Part shown: positions 42,111 to 50,783 of the stretch, piece after piece | How the letters are laid out: each line of letters opens with the position of its first letter | Position numbering within the stretch: the first letter of the stretch is position 1 | Source of the DNA: an uncultured Granulosicoccus sp. | GTDB taxonomy: Bacteria; Pseudomonadota; Gammaproteobacteria; Granulosicoccales; Granulosicoccaceae | Direction: 5' to 3' | Assembly: GCA_947495035.1 (NCBI GenBank) | Contig: CANLXI010000001.1 | Coordinates: 248,001-312,000, forward strand | Length of the DNA stretch: 64,000 nt | Made by a program: the position numbers and the translations under genes | The notes under the pieces: generated by a model | Databases searched by the model: none | Told to the model about the DNA's origin: nothing | What the model saw: the letters and a program-made list of their open reading frames with translations, nothing else

Positions 42111-43133
42111 ATGAAACACAAGACGTTTTTCTGGTTCGTGCTTCCTTCATCACTGGCCATGCTGTTGTTCATCTTCGTACCGATCGTGTCTGTACTGGTG
42201 CAGTCGGTATACGTCGATCATGAGCAAGTCATCAAGGAAGTCGAGAACTGTGGCCCTTTCGGGTGCACGACAACGACGGCGGTTGATCAGGAAGCCACCC
42301 AGGCATTGCAACAGGCGAGTCCGCTGGGGCGTTTTGCCGGTCTGGATACCTATCTGGATCGCAGCCACCTGGCCCTTGATGAAGTCGGCGCGGCCTGGAA
42401 CAGCTCGAACGGCATGGCCGAGTTCTACGCCAAGGTGGTCAATCTGCCGTTCTACAAGGCCATGAGCTTTACACTGGCCTATACATTCATCGTCACGCCA
42501 TTGGTCATCGTCTTCGGTTTCATCATTGCCGTTGCCGTCAACAGCGCAACCCGGAAGATACGGGGACCACTGATCTTCTTTTCTCTGTTGCCGATGATGG
42601 TAACGCCTCTGGTGGGTTCTTTGATCATCTTCTGGATGGTGGATGCGCGCGGTGTCATCGGAGCAGCCTTGCAGTATCTGGCTGGCGATCCCGATCTGTC
42701 AGTGAAGGCCTCGACGCCACTGACCTGGGTCATGCTGATGGTGTATGGCGTCTGGCATTCGGCTCCGTTTGCTTTCATTGTCTATTACGCCGGCTTGCAG
42801 ACGGTCAACAGCGATACGCTGGAATCGGCCATGATCGATGGCGCCAGCCGCTGGGAGCAGATCCGCTACGTGATCATTCCGCACCTGCTTCCCTTGACGA
42901 CGTTCATTGCTCTCATGCAGTTGATGGACAACTTCCGGGTGTTTGAACCGATTGTCAGTTTCTCGGCATCAGCGCACGCCACCTCCTTGTCCTGGGCCAT
43001 CTACAACGACCTGGGCGGTGAAACGCGCCAGCTGAGCTCGGCAGCCGCAACCTCGGTGCTGACGATTCTCGGTATCGCCATTCTGTTGACGCCGGTGCTG
43101 GTACGCACCTGGCGTGACTTTTCACGCAAGTAG
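42111..43133 (+). CDS. Sugar-type ABC transporter permease (MalF class) with Cys-containing periplasmic loop
   Basis: A 340-aa permease, about six to seven helices. The EAA loop is ESAMIDGASRWEQIRYVIIP near 235-255. Between helix 1 and helix 2 lies an enlarged periplasmic loop of about 85 residues beginning VENCGPFGCTTTT, with two Cys four residues apart that could form a small disulfide loop. This loop probably contacts the binding protein. It forms the channel with the permease that starts 8 bp after its stop. Confidence 0.9.
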   Translation: MKHKTFFWFVLPSSLAMLLFIFVPIVSVLVQSVYVDHEQVIKEVENCGPFGCTTTTAVDQEATQALQQASPLGRFAGLDTYLDRSHLALDEVGAAWNSSNGMAEFYAKVVNLPFYKAMSFTLAYTFIVTPLVIVFGFIIAVAVNSATRKIRGPLIFFSLLPMMVTPLVGSLIIFWMVDARGVIGAALQYLAGDPDLSVKASTPLTWVMLMVYGVWHSAPFAFIVYYAGLQTVNSDTLESAMIDGASRWEQIRYVIIPHLLPLTTFIALMQLMDNFRVFEPIVSFSASAHATSLSWAIYNDLGGETRQLSSAAATSVLTILGIAILLTPVLVRTWRDFSRK

Positions 43134-43141
43134 GGGGTCTC

Positions 43142-44023
43142 ATGACTGCGCTGACGCAAAGAAGATCCACCGCTCTCAACGTATTGCTGATCGGCATTCT
43201 GGTGGCCTGGATGTTGATGGCGGCCTTTCCGTTCCTGTGGACCTTGTGGGGCTCCTTCAAGGTCGAGGGTGACTTCTTCTCCAAGGCCGATTGGATGAAC
43301 GCGCTGACAGGACCTCTGACACAGACTGAAACGGGTAGCACGTTCACCGGCGCGGGCTATCACGGTGCCTGGGTCAGGGAAGCCTTCGGTCTGGCCGCAA
43401 TCAATACGGTCATCGTGTGCCTGTTCGTCGTGACCATCTCGCTGACATTCGGCACCCTGGGTGGGTATGCCTTGTCCAGATCCACCTACCGCTATACCTT
43501 CTGGTTTCTGATCATTGCGCTGATCTTTCGCGCCATGCCGCCCATCACGCTTGTGTCGGGCTATCTGCCGGTCTTCTTTCAGTGGAACATGTGGGGCAAG
43601 CTGTCGACCGCCATCATCGTGCTGGTGGCCATCAATCAGCCTTTCACTCTCTGGATGTTGCACTCGTTCTTCAAGAACATACCCAAGGACCTGGATGAGA
43701 GCGCCATGGTTGATGGCTGCAATCGTTTTCAGGCCTTTCGTCACGTGATCGTGCCGGTGATGTGGCCCGGGGTGATCACGACCGGTCTGTTCTCCTTTCT
43801 GCTGGCCTACAACGATTTTGCGGTGACCGCCATGATTCTGTCCAAGGAGAATCAGACCATGGTGCCCAAGATTGCCAGCTTTCTGGGGACCACCCAGACC
43901 AAGGGCAATGTGATGTTTGCGGTCGCTGCGGTGGTGTCGGTCACCGCGCCGCTGTTCGTCATGATCATGGTTTTTCAACGTCAGATCGTCTCCGGCCTGA
44001 CCGCCGGTGCCGTCAAGGGGTAG
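43142..44023 (+). CDS. Sugar-type ABC transporter permease (MalG class)
   Basis: A 293-aa permease with six helices; helix 1 is MLLIGILVAWMLMAAF-like (about 14-34). The EAA loop reads DESAMVDGCNRFQAFRHVIVPVMWPG. A periplasmic loop after helix 1 contains LTQTETGSTFTGAG. It follows the other permease by 8 bp and precedes the first in-operon SnoaL-like gene by 8 bp, showing that transport and enzyme genes share a transcript. Confidence 0.91.
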   Translation: MTALTQRRSTALNVLLIGILVAWMLMAAFPFLWTLWGSFKVEGDFFSKADWMNALTGPLTQTETGSTFTGAGYHGAWVREAFGLAAINTVIVCLFVVTISLTFGTLGGYALSRSTYRYTFWFLIIALIFRAMPPITLVSGYLPVFFQWNMWGKLSTAIIVLVAINQPFTLWMLHSFFKNIPKDLDESAMVDGCNRFQAFRHVIVPVMWPGVITTGLFSFLLAYNDFAVTAMILSKENQTMVPKIASFLGTTQTKGNVMFAVAAVVSVTAPLFVMIMVFQRQIVSGLTAGAVKG

Positions 44024-44031
44024 CAATACAG

Positions 44032-44562
44032 ATGAAAGGAACAAGACCGGAACAGGCTGTCTTGAGTCGTGATACCGACATGAGCAAGACCGATCAGACC
44101 CGGCAAGTGATCGAGGGCATGGTGGATGGCCTGAATGATCACCGAATCGGCGATATCGGTGAGTTCTTCAGCGAGACCTTCCGCTGGATGGGTAATGCAG
44201 GTTGTGGAACCAAGACCGGTTTACGCGAGTTCCAGACGAACTGGCAGCAGCCTTTCCAGGCAGCGTTTTCCGACAAGGTCTGTGTCGATGAGGCACGTTT
44301 GTACATGGGGGAGTGGGCCGCTGCCTTTGGTCGCCAGGAGGCGGTACACAGTGGTGATTTCATGGGAGTACCCGCCAGTGGCAAGAAGGTCGAGATTCGT
44401 TACATGGACTTCTGGAAGGTCGTCGATGGAAAGATCGTCGACAACTGGGTCATGGTGGATTTCCCGCATGTTCTGGCGCAGCTGGGCAAGGATGTCTTTG
44501 ATGGCGAAGGCTGGGAGGCGTATGACCGAGGCGAGCGTACCGCGCCGCGAGTCAGCCGCTGA
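44032..44562 (+). CDS. SnoaL/NTF2-like protein, single domain
   Basis: A 176-aa SnoaL-like protein. FRWMGNAGCGTKTGLREF matches the W-x-G-P-G-I-G motif of its paralogues in a diverged form, and DNWVMVDFPHVLAQLGKDVF is the shared C-terminal helix pattern. The FMGVPASGKKVEIRYMDFWKV strand pair is classical SnoaL (a pocket with Asp on the central strand). Start ATG at 44032 directly after the permease; an internal ATG at 44080 (MSKTDQ) is a reasonable alternative. Probably acts on an intermediate of the imported compound, since it sits between transporter and dehydrogenase genes. Confidence 0.8.
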   Translation: MKGTRPEQAVLSRDTDMSKTDQTRQVIEGMVDGLNDHRIGDIGEFFSETFRWMGNAGCGTKTGLREFQTNWQQPFQAAFSDKVCVDEARLYMGEWAAAFGRQEAVHSGDFMGVPASGKKVEIRYMDFWKVVDGKIVDNWVMVDFPHVLAQLGKDVFDGEGWEAYDRGERTAPRVSR

Positions 44563-44633
44563 TCGGGCTGGTGTTGTAGCAAGTATTTCATTGGTCATGA
44601 AGCTCCGCGAGGGGCTTGAATCGGGAAAACAGT

Positions 44634-45962
44634 ATGACGATCGAGTTTTTGAAGCGTGGCAAACCTCAGGATGAGCGCGCCGAGGATGATGCCAGGGTCA
44701 GACAAATCGTGGAAACCACGCTGGCAGATATCGAGGCGCGCGGTGACGTTGCAGTGCGCGAACTGGCCGAAAGGTTCGACAAGGATTCGCGCGACAGCTA
44801 TCGGCTCGGTGATGAGGAAATACAAGAGCTGATCGCTCAGGTGGCACCGGGCGACATTGAAGACATCAAGTATGCACAGGCGCAGGTACGTCGGTTTGCC
44901 GAGGCACAGCGAGCCTCCATGAGCGATATCGAAGTGGAGACATTGCCTGGGGTGGTTCTGGGGCACAAGAACATACCGGTACAGTCGGTGGGGTGCTACG
45001 TGCCTGCCGGAAAATTTCCGATGGTGGCCTCGGCACATATGTCGGTGCTGACTGCCTCGGTGGCGGGAGTGCCGCGAATCGCTGCGACGACCGCACCGTT
45101 TCAGGGGAAACCCAACCCCGCGGTCATTGCCGCCATGCACATGGCTGGTGCCCATGAGATCTATGTGCTGGGTGGCATGCAGGGAGTGGGCGCTCTGGCG
45201 CTGGGTACGGAAACCATAGAGCCGGTGCACATGCTGGTGGGGCCGGGCAATGCATTCGTCGCCGAAGCCAAGAGGCAATTGTTCGGACGCGTAGGGATCG
45301 ATCTGTTTGCCGGTCCCACGGAAACCATGGTCATCGCCGACGAAACCGTGGATGCCGAACTCTGCGCAACCGATCTGCTGGGGCAGGCCGAGCATGGCTA
45401 TAATTCGCCGGCAGTGCTGTTGACCAACTCCCGGAAGCTGGCCGAAGAGACACTTGTCGAGATCGACAGACTCCTGCAGATACTGCCCACCGCAGAGACC
45501 GCCTCCGTCAGCTGGCGTGACTATGGCGAAGTGATCCTGTGCGACAGCTACGAGGAAATGCTGCAGGTGGCGGATGATGTCGCCAGCGAACATGTGCAGG
45601 TGATGACCGAGCGTGACGACTGGTTCCTCGAGAACATGACCTGTTATGGCGCTCTGTTCCTGGGGCCGCGTACCAATGTCGCCAACGGTGACAAGGTCAT
45701 CGGTACCAATCACACCCTGCCGACCAAAAAAGCCGGGCGCTATACCGGTGGCTTGTGGGTAGGCAAGTTTCTGAAGACTCACAGCTATCAACGCGTGACG
45801 AGCGATGCTGCTGCTGCCGAGATGGGAGCCTATTGTTCGCGTCTTTGCATGCTGGAAGGCTTTGTCGGGCATGCCGAGCAGGCCAATGTACGTGTTCGAC
45901 GCTATGGCGGGATCAATGTGCCGTACGGTGGTTCGGCACCAGGCAATGACGTGCGGGAGTGA
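44634..45962 (+). CDS. HisD-family dehydrogenase, HpsN-like subgroup
   Basis: A 442-aa histidinol-dehydrogenase-fold enzyme. Zinc and catalytic residues are recognisable: [14 protein letters not shown] (Gln and His), VASEHVQVM (Glu-His), [14 protein letters not shown] (Asp and His) and [10 protein letters not shown] (C-terminal His). The [14 protein letters not shown] and [12 protein letters not shown] stretches resemble my recollection of HpsN, the sulfopropanediol 3-dehydrogenase, more than biosynthetic HisD; no his gene is nearby. It would oxidise a primary alcohol to an acid by two NAD+ steps. ATG at 44634; an in-frame TTG at 44616 is possible. Key enzyme for predicting the substrate of this cluster. 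Confidence 0.85.
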   Translation: MTIEFLKRGKPQDERAEDDARVRQIVETTLADIEARGDVAVRELAERFDKDSRDSYRLGDEEIQELIAQVAPGDIEDIKYAQAQVRRFAEAQRASMSDIEVETLPGVVLGHKNIPVQSVGCYVPAGKFPMVASAHMSVLTASVAGVPRIAATTAPFQGKPNPAVIAAMHMAGAHEIYVLGGMQGVGALALGTETIEPVHMLVGPGNAFVAEAKRQLFGRVGIDLFAGPTETMVIADETVDAELCATDLLGQAEHGYNSPAVLLTNSRKLAEETLVEIDRLLQILPTAETASVSWRDYGEVILCDSYEEMLQVADDVASEHVQVMTERDDWFLENMTCYGALFLGPRTNVANGDKVIGTNHTLPTKKAGRYTGGLWVGKFLKTHSYQRVTSDAAAAEMGAYCSRLCMLEGFVGHAEQANVRVRRYGGINVPYGGSAPGNDVRE

Positions 45963-45968
45963 CTCGCA

Positions 45969-47003
45969 TTGAATCGTAATCAGGCAAACAAGGCACAGGT
46001 CCTGGACTATTGGGCTGCGACCGATTCTGCCTCCGTCGAGGATTTGGCTGCCGTTACCGCAAGGTATCTGCCGGAGAACTTTCGCTGGAAAGGTCCGGCA
46101 CCGCTGGGAGAGATCAAGGGCCCCACCGCACTGGCCGAACAGGTACTGATACCCCTGAAGCAGGCCATACCGGATCTGACGCGCCAGACGCACCTGTTCA
46201 TGGGCGGGCAGTCGGTCGATCATGTGGGTGAAGATGCCAGGGATGCTTACTGGGTTGCCGGTAGTGGTTACCTGAACGGGACGGCCACCGGCGAATTTCT
46301 GGGGATCCCTGCCACCGAGCGTCCCTTGCGCATTCGCTGGATCGAGTTCATACGTTTCAGTGGTGATGAGATGGTGGAGTCGCAGCTCATCTACGATTTC
46401 GTGGACTGGTTCGAACAGGTGGGTATGCCAGTGCTACCACCGTCGCGTGGTATTGCACACGTTTATCCAGCCGCGACCGGCTTCGACAGCGTGCTCAGGG
46501 ATGCGCAGCCTGCGCAGGATACCGAGCTGACCTTGCAGTTGGGTCACAAGTTGCTCTACGGCGGTTTGAACGGCTTCGATCAGGACAATCTGTCCAGTAT
46601 GGGAATGGCAGATTACTTTCACCCCAATCTCAAATGGTATGGACCCGGTGGTATCGGCGCCTGTCTGTCGTTCAGTGAATTCGAGCAATGGCATCAGCAA
46701 CCCTGGCTTGTTGCATTCCCGGATCGGAAAGTCGTCGGCCTGGAGTCCCTGTTTGCGGAAGGTCGCTTGCTGGCCTGTTCCGGCGTGGCCGGAGTGCGAG
46801 CAACCCACACAGGTCCCTATCTTGGTCAGCCGGCCACGGGTGCGTCGCTGGAGATTTCGGGCATCGATTTCTGGTTGCGTTCCGGCGAGCAATTCACGGA
46901 GAACTGGGTGTTTGTCGACATGATCGACCTGTTTGCGCAGATGGGTATCGACCTGTTCGCGCGCATGGCATCGTTGAGGGACAGGAACGGAAGTCGCGGC
47001 TGA
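45969..47003 (+). CDS. SnoaL/NTF2-like protein, two domains
   Basis: A 344-aa tandem SnoaL-like protein. Domain 1 (1-165) contains FRWKGPAPLGEIKGP and ends FVDWFEQVGMPVLPPSRG; domain 2 (185-340) contains LKWYGPGGIGACLSFSEF and ends ENWVFVDMIDLFAQMG. It is the closest counterpart of the divergent gene at 38458. It starts with TTG at 45969 with GGGAG about 9 nt upstream, only 6 bp after the HisD-like gene. The duplicated cone fold may form an internal dimer with two different pockets. Catalytic role unknown. Confidence 0.78.
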   Translation: MNRNQANKAQVLDYWAATDSASVEDLAAVTARYLPENFRWKGPAPLGEIKGPTALAEQVLIPLKQAIPDLTRQTHLFMGGQSVDHVGEDARDAYWVAGSGYLNGTATGEFLGIPATERPLRIRWIEFIRFSGDEMVESQLIYDFVDWFEQVGMPVLPPSRGIAHVYPAATGFDSVLRDAQPAQDTELTLQLGHKLLYGGLNGFDQDNLSSMGMADYFHPNLKWYGPGGIGACLSFSEFEQWHQQPWLVAFPDRKVVGLESLFAEGRLLACSGVAGVRATHTGPYLGQPATGASLEISGIDFWLRSGEQFTENWVFVDMIDLFAQMGIDLFARMASLRDRNGSRG

Positions 47004-47049
47004 ATGAAGGACAATAGAGACTCGACAATACAGAACCCGATATAGTCAC

Positions 47050-47817
47050 ATGACGAAACTGCCTACTACTCCAAGCTTCAGACTCGATGGCCGACGCGCA
47101 CTGGTCACGGGCGCCTCATCCGGTATTGGCCAGGGATGCGCGGTGGCGCTGGCAGAGGCCGGTGCGCATGTCGTGCTGGCTGCGCGCGGCATCGAACGGC
47201 TCGAGAAAACGGTCGAGGCGCTGCGTGCACAGGGCCATGCCTGTGAAGCGCTGGCGCTCGATGTGGCCGATGTCGACGCCGTGCAACAGGCCGTCAGTCG
47301 TCAAGAACCGTTCGAGATCCTTGTCAACAGCGCTGGTCTGGCCATTCACGGTCCGGCACTGGAGACCCGGCTGGACGACTTCGATACAGTGATGAATGTC
47401 AATCTGCGCGGTGCCTACTTTCTTGCCCAGGCGGTTGCACAGAGACTGATGGAGACGGACAAGCCGGGTTCACTCATCACGATATCCTCACAAATGGCGC
47501 ACGTGGGTGGCATTGATCGTTCGGTCTATTGTGCATCGAAGTTCGCGGTGGAGGGTTTTACCAAGGCCATGGCCATCGAATGGGGCCGCTCTGGCATACG
47601 CATCAACACGATCTGTCCGACCTTCGTGCGTACGCCCCTGACAGAGCAGACCTTCGATCAGCCTGAACGGGTACGCTGGATCGAAGAGAAGATCAAGCTC
47701 GGCAGAACCGGAGTCGTGGAAGACATCATGGGGTCGGTATTGTATCTGGCCTCTGATGCGTCGGCACTGGTGACCGGTACGGCACTGATGGTTGATGGTG
47801 GCTGGACGGCAGATTGA
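47050..47817 (+). CDS. Short-chain dehydrogenase/reductase (SDR)
   Basis: A 255-aa classical SDR: cofactor motif TGASSGIGQG (about 19-28), NSAG motif in LVNSAGLAIHGP, catalytic Ser in ITISSQMAHVG and Tyr-X3-Lys in YCASKFAVEG, and a C-terminal GTALMVDGGWTAD. It oxidises or reduces an alcohol or ketone with NAD(P). The cluster position suggests one oxidation step in use of the imported compound, alongside the HisD-like enzyme. Its stop overlaps the LacI start (TGATG). Confidence 0.92.
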   Translation: MTKLPTTPSFRLDGRRALVTGASSGIGQGCAVALAEAGAHVVLAARGIERLEKTVEALRAQGHACEALALDVADVDAVQQAVSRQEPFEILVNSAGLAIHGPALETRLDDFDTVMNVNLRGAYFLAQAVAQRLMETDKPGSLITISSQMAHVGGIDRSVYCASKFAVEGFTKAMAIEWGRSGIRINTICPTFVRTPLTEQTFDQPERVRWIEEKIKLGRTGVVEDIMGSVLYLASDASALVTGTALMVDGGWTAD

Positions 47818-48824
47818 TGGCTGGCGAGAAAATCACGTCCTCTCAAGTGGCCAGGCTGGCAGGCGTCAGTCAGTCAGCGGTGTCCCGGGTATTCACACCC
47901 GGTGCCAGTGTGTCACCGAAAACCGCAGACAAGGTACGGGCCGCTGCAAATGAGCTTGGCTACCGACCGAATGTGCTGGCACGTTCGCTCATTACCGGCA
48001 AATCCCGGATCATCGGTCTGGTCGTGTCCTATCTGAACAATCAGTTCTATCCCGAGGTGCTGGAGAAGCTGTCCAATGGCCTGCAAGCCAAGGGTTATCA
48101 TGTCCTGGTCTTCATGGCAGCACAGACAGCCGGCAACATCGATGAAGTTCTGGAGGAAATCCTGGACTACCAGGCAGATGGCATTGTGCTGGCTTCCGTG
48201 GCCATGTCCTCCGAGTTGGCGCTGCGCAGTCATGCAGCGGGTGTGCCTGTGGTGCTGTTCAATCGCACTCAGGATAACGATCTGCTGTCATCCATCACCG
48301 CCGACAATGTCGCAGGCGGACGCAAGGTGGCTGATCATCTGGTGCAGGCCGGGTATCAGCGCATTGCCTACATCGCCGGCTGGGAAGGGGCATCCACGCA
48401 ACGGGATCGCGAGACAGGATTCCGCGAAGGCCTGGCCGCGGCCGGTGTTCAGCTCTTCGCCCGCGAAGAAGGTGATTTTCATTTCGAACAGGCCAAGCTG
48501 GCGGCGCGACGCATGTTTTCCGTTGACGATCGACCGGATGCCGTGTTCGTCTGCAACGACCACATGGCGTTTGCCGTCATGGACGTATTGCGCGATGAAA
48601 TGCAACTGCGCGTACCGGAAGACGTTGCCGTGGTGGGCTACGACGATGTTCCCGCTGCCGCCTGGGGGGCTTACAAGCTGACCACGGTGAGGCAGCCTGC
48701 CAACCGCATGGTCGAAGAGACCATCACCACGCTGCTGACTCAGATTGAACACGACGATACGCCACCTCGGCGACTGTCGATCGATGGCCCGCTGGTGGTA
48801 CGCAGCACCAGCGTCAAACCCTGA
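47817..48824 (+). CDS. LacI family transcriptional regulator (SnoaL-HisD cluster)
   Basis: A 335-aa LacI-type repressor: HTH TSSQVARLAGVSQSAVSRVF (about 6-25), hinge NVLARSLITGKS, and a PBP-like sensor domain (RIIGLVVSYLNNQFYPEV; VAVVGYDDVPAAAWGAYKLT). The ATG at 47817 overlaps the SDR stop by one base; a TTG one codon earlier is possible. It is the only regulator in the operon, and two LacI-type operators lie before the first gene, so it most likely represses the whole 39676-53388 unit and the divergent 38458 gene. Confidence 0.91.
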   Translation: MAGEKITSSQVARLAGVSQSAVSRVFTPGASVSPKTADKVRAAANELGYRPNVLARSLITGKSRIIGLVVSYLNNQFYPEVLEKLSNGLQAKGYHVLVFMAAQTAGNIDEVLEEILDYQADGIVLASVAMSSELALRSHAAGVPVVLFNRTQDNDLLSSITADNVAGGRKVADHLVQAGYQRIAYIAGWEGASTQRDRETGFREGLAAAGVQLFAREEGDFHFEQAKLAARRMFSVDDRPDAVFVCNDHMAFAVMDVLRDEMQLRVPEDVAVVGYDDVPAAAWGAYKLTTVRQPANRMVEETITTLLTQIEHDDTPPRRLSIDGPLVVRSTSVKP

Positions 48825-48839
48825 CAAGAGAGAATCCAC

Positions 48840-49808
48840 ATGCAAGGCTTTGACCCCCGGTTCAAGGACTTTCCTGACTACATCATCGGCATCACCCGGG
48901 AGATCTGGGAAGATCGTGGCATCGCCACGCTGCACCAGTATTACTCGCCGGATATCATCGTGCGTTCGCCTGCATCGGTCGTGGAGGGGAACCAGGGCGT
49001 CATCGCCGCCACGCTGGCGACCTTGGCGGAGTTTCCCGATCGTACCTTGCTGGGCGAAGATGTCATCTGGAGCGGTAGCCCCGAGCAGGGCATGCTGTCA
49101 TCGCATCGCCTGTTCTCCACGGCGACGCATCGGGGCGACGGTGTCTATGGCAAGGCCAGTGGCAAACAGCTTCGCTACCGCATCATTGCCGACTGCCACG
49201 CCATCGACAATCAGATCGATGATGAATGGCTGATACGTGATCAGGGGGCCATTGTTCGACAGCTGGGATGGCAGCCGGCAGACTTCGCTCGCGATCAGAT
49301 TCTTCGCGAGGGCGGGCCCGACAACTGTGCTCCGCTGTTCTCCGACAGGATCGACAAGCCCGGCCCCTATACAGGGAAGGGGAATGATAACGAATGGGGG
49401 CAGCGCTATGCCGATCTGCTCGAGCGCCTCATGGCGGCGGATCTTGCCGCCATACCTGCCGAGTACGATCGCGCCTGTCAGCTGGAATACCCGGGAGGTA
49501 TCACCGGTCATTCGCATGTCGATGCCGATCATTTCTGGACCTCTCTGCGAGCCAGTTTTCCCGATGCCGAATTTCGTATCGAGCATCAGATTGGGCGTGA
49601 TGACCCGATGATGCCGCCACGCGCCGCGATTCGCTGGAGCCTGCAGGGCAAGCACGATGGTTGGGGTGGCTTTGGGGCCCCCAGTGGCGCAGATGTCTAC
49701 ATCATGGGGGCCTGTCACGCCGAGTTTGGTCCCTGGGGGCTGCGCCGGGAATATGTGCTGTTCGATGAAACCGCGATCTGGAAACAGATCGTCCTGAAAA
49801 CCGGGTAG
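48840..49808 (+). CDS. SnoaL/NTF2-like protein, two domains, diverged
   Basis: A 322-aa protein with two SnoaL-like halves. Domain 1 (1-150) has LHQYYSPDIIVRSPASVVEGNQGVIA and SHRLFSTATHRGDGVYGKASGK; domain 2 (185-322) has EYDRACQLEYPGGITGHSH, a form of the G-I-G motif, and the end ETAIWKQIVLKTG. It lacks the ENWV helix of the other three, so it is a distinct subgroup. It begins 15 bp after the LacI gene. Reaction unknown, presumably lyase or isomerase type. Confidence 0.72.
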   Translation: MQGFDPRFKDFPDYIIGITREIWEDRGIATLHQYYSPDIIVRSPASVVEGNQGVIAATLATLAEFPDRTLLGEDVIWSGSPEQGMLSSHRLFSTATHRGDGVYGKASGKQLRYRIIADCHAIDNQIDDEWLIRDQGAIVRQLGWQPADFARDQILREGGPDNCAPLFSDRIDKPGPYTGKGNDNEWGQRYADLLERLMAADLAAIPAEYDRACQLEYPGGITGHSHVDADHFWTSLRASFPDAEFRIEHQIGRDDPMMPPRAAIRWSLQGKHDGWGGFGAPSGADVYIMGACHAEFGPWGLRREYVLFDETAIWKQIVLKTG

Positions 49809-49814
49809 GAAGAG

Positions 49815-50783
49815 ATGACACCTGAACAAATGGAAGCACGAATCGTCAGATACGGTGAATTGCAACCGTGTCGCACGGCCTTCATCGATGCGCACACACC
49901 GGGCTCTGATCAGAAAGAGAACTTCACCATCATCGGCAGAGGTGTCTCCGAAAGTCCCGATCAGCATGTGCACGTCAAGGAGACACCCGGCTTCAATATC
50001 GGTGCTGCCGGTCAGCCACCCAAGTGTCGCAATTCCCTGCACACCCACCGTACCGCCGAGGTGTTTTTCGTGCTCAAGGGACGTTGGCGTTTTTTCTGGG
50101 GGCGTCATGGCAATGCTGGAGAGGTGACGCTGGAGGAGGGTGATATCTTCGATATTCCCACCGGCATCTTTCGTGGCTTCGAGAATATCGGTACCGATTA
50201 CGGCATGATCATGGCCGTGCTTGGCGGCGATGATGCCGGTGGTGGTGTGCTCTGGGCACCGCAGGTGATCGAGGATGCCACTGCTCACGGACTGATTCTG
50301 GGTGACAACGGCGTGCTCTACGACCGCAAGCAAGGGCAGCAGTTGCCTGATGGTGTGCAGCCGATGCCATTGATGAGTGAAGAGGAACTGGCGAAGATCA
50401 GCGAGCCGGGTGTGCAGGATGTGGTGGGGCAGTATGTTGCTCGTTATCATGACATGATGGCCTTGTCAGCGGCTTCGCCTTGTCAGGTCATCGGGGCGCA
50501 GGCGCTGATCAGGGATCGCCCGGGGTTCGAGGTCGACTTCCTCAGCCGTGATTCACAGGACGGCACGATGCGCAGCAGTGAACGCCACGAGATCCTGATG
50601 ATCATGCGCGGTCACTGGCGTCTGAGTTGGGAGGGGGGTAGCAGTGTGCTCAATCCCGGGGATACCTGTGCCGTGCCACCGGGTCTGCCGCATGCCATCG
50701 TGCCCAGCATGAGCGGTGAAGCCAGTCTTTTTCGAGTACGCAATACCGATGATCCCGCAGGAATGACAGGTAGACTCTCATGA
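49815..50783 (+). CDS. Bicupin protein (gentisate-dioxygenase-like fold)
   Basis: A 322-aa two-domain cupin. Domain 1 has the metal His pair in NSLHTHRTAEVFFVLKG and EGDIFDIPTGIFRGFENI; domain 2 has RSSERHEILMIMRGHWRLSW and NPGDTCAVPPGLPHAIVPS with a partial metal site. Such bicupins include ring-cleaving dioxygenases and sugar-acid isomerases; no Fe-specific pattern decides. It starts 6 bp after the SnoaL-like gene and its end overlaps the next gene by ATGA (50780-50783). Confidence 0.82.
   Translation: MTPEQMEARIVRYGELQPCRTAFIDAHTPGSDQKENFTIIGRGVSESPDQHVHVKETPGFNIGAAGQPPKCRNSLHTHRTAEVFFVLKGRWRFFWGRHGNAGEVTLEEGDIFDIPTGIFRGFENIGTDYGMIMAVLGGDDAGGGVLWAPQVIEDATAHGLILGDNGVLYDRKQGQQLPDGVQPMPLMSEEELAKISEPGVQDVVGQYVARYHDMMALSAASPCQVIGAQALIRDRPGFEVDFLSRDSQDGTMRSSERHEILMIMRGHWRLSWEGGSSVLNPGDTCAVPPGLPHAIVPSMSGEASLFRVRNTDDPAGMTGRLS

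Noticed and set aside
44634..45962. Biosynthetic histidinol dehydrogenase
   Set aside because: No his gene nearby, embedded in a catabolic operon, and sequence features closer to HpsN-type enzymes.
44595..46223. Long minus-strand open frame (542 codons) across the HisD-like gene
   Set aside because: It is the antisense shadow of a well-conserved dehydrogenase with intact catalytic motifs, and its own translation has no family features and Cys/His-rich composition typical of shadow frames.
49098..50450. Minus-strand open frame of 450 codons
   Set aside because: It lies antisense to the SnoaL-like and bicupin genes, which have start sites, tight spacing and motifs; the antisense product has none.
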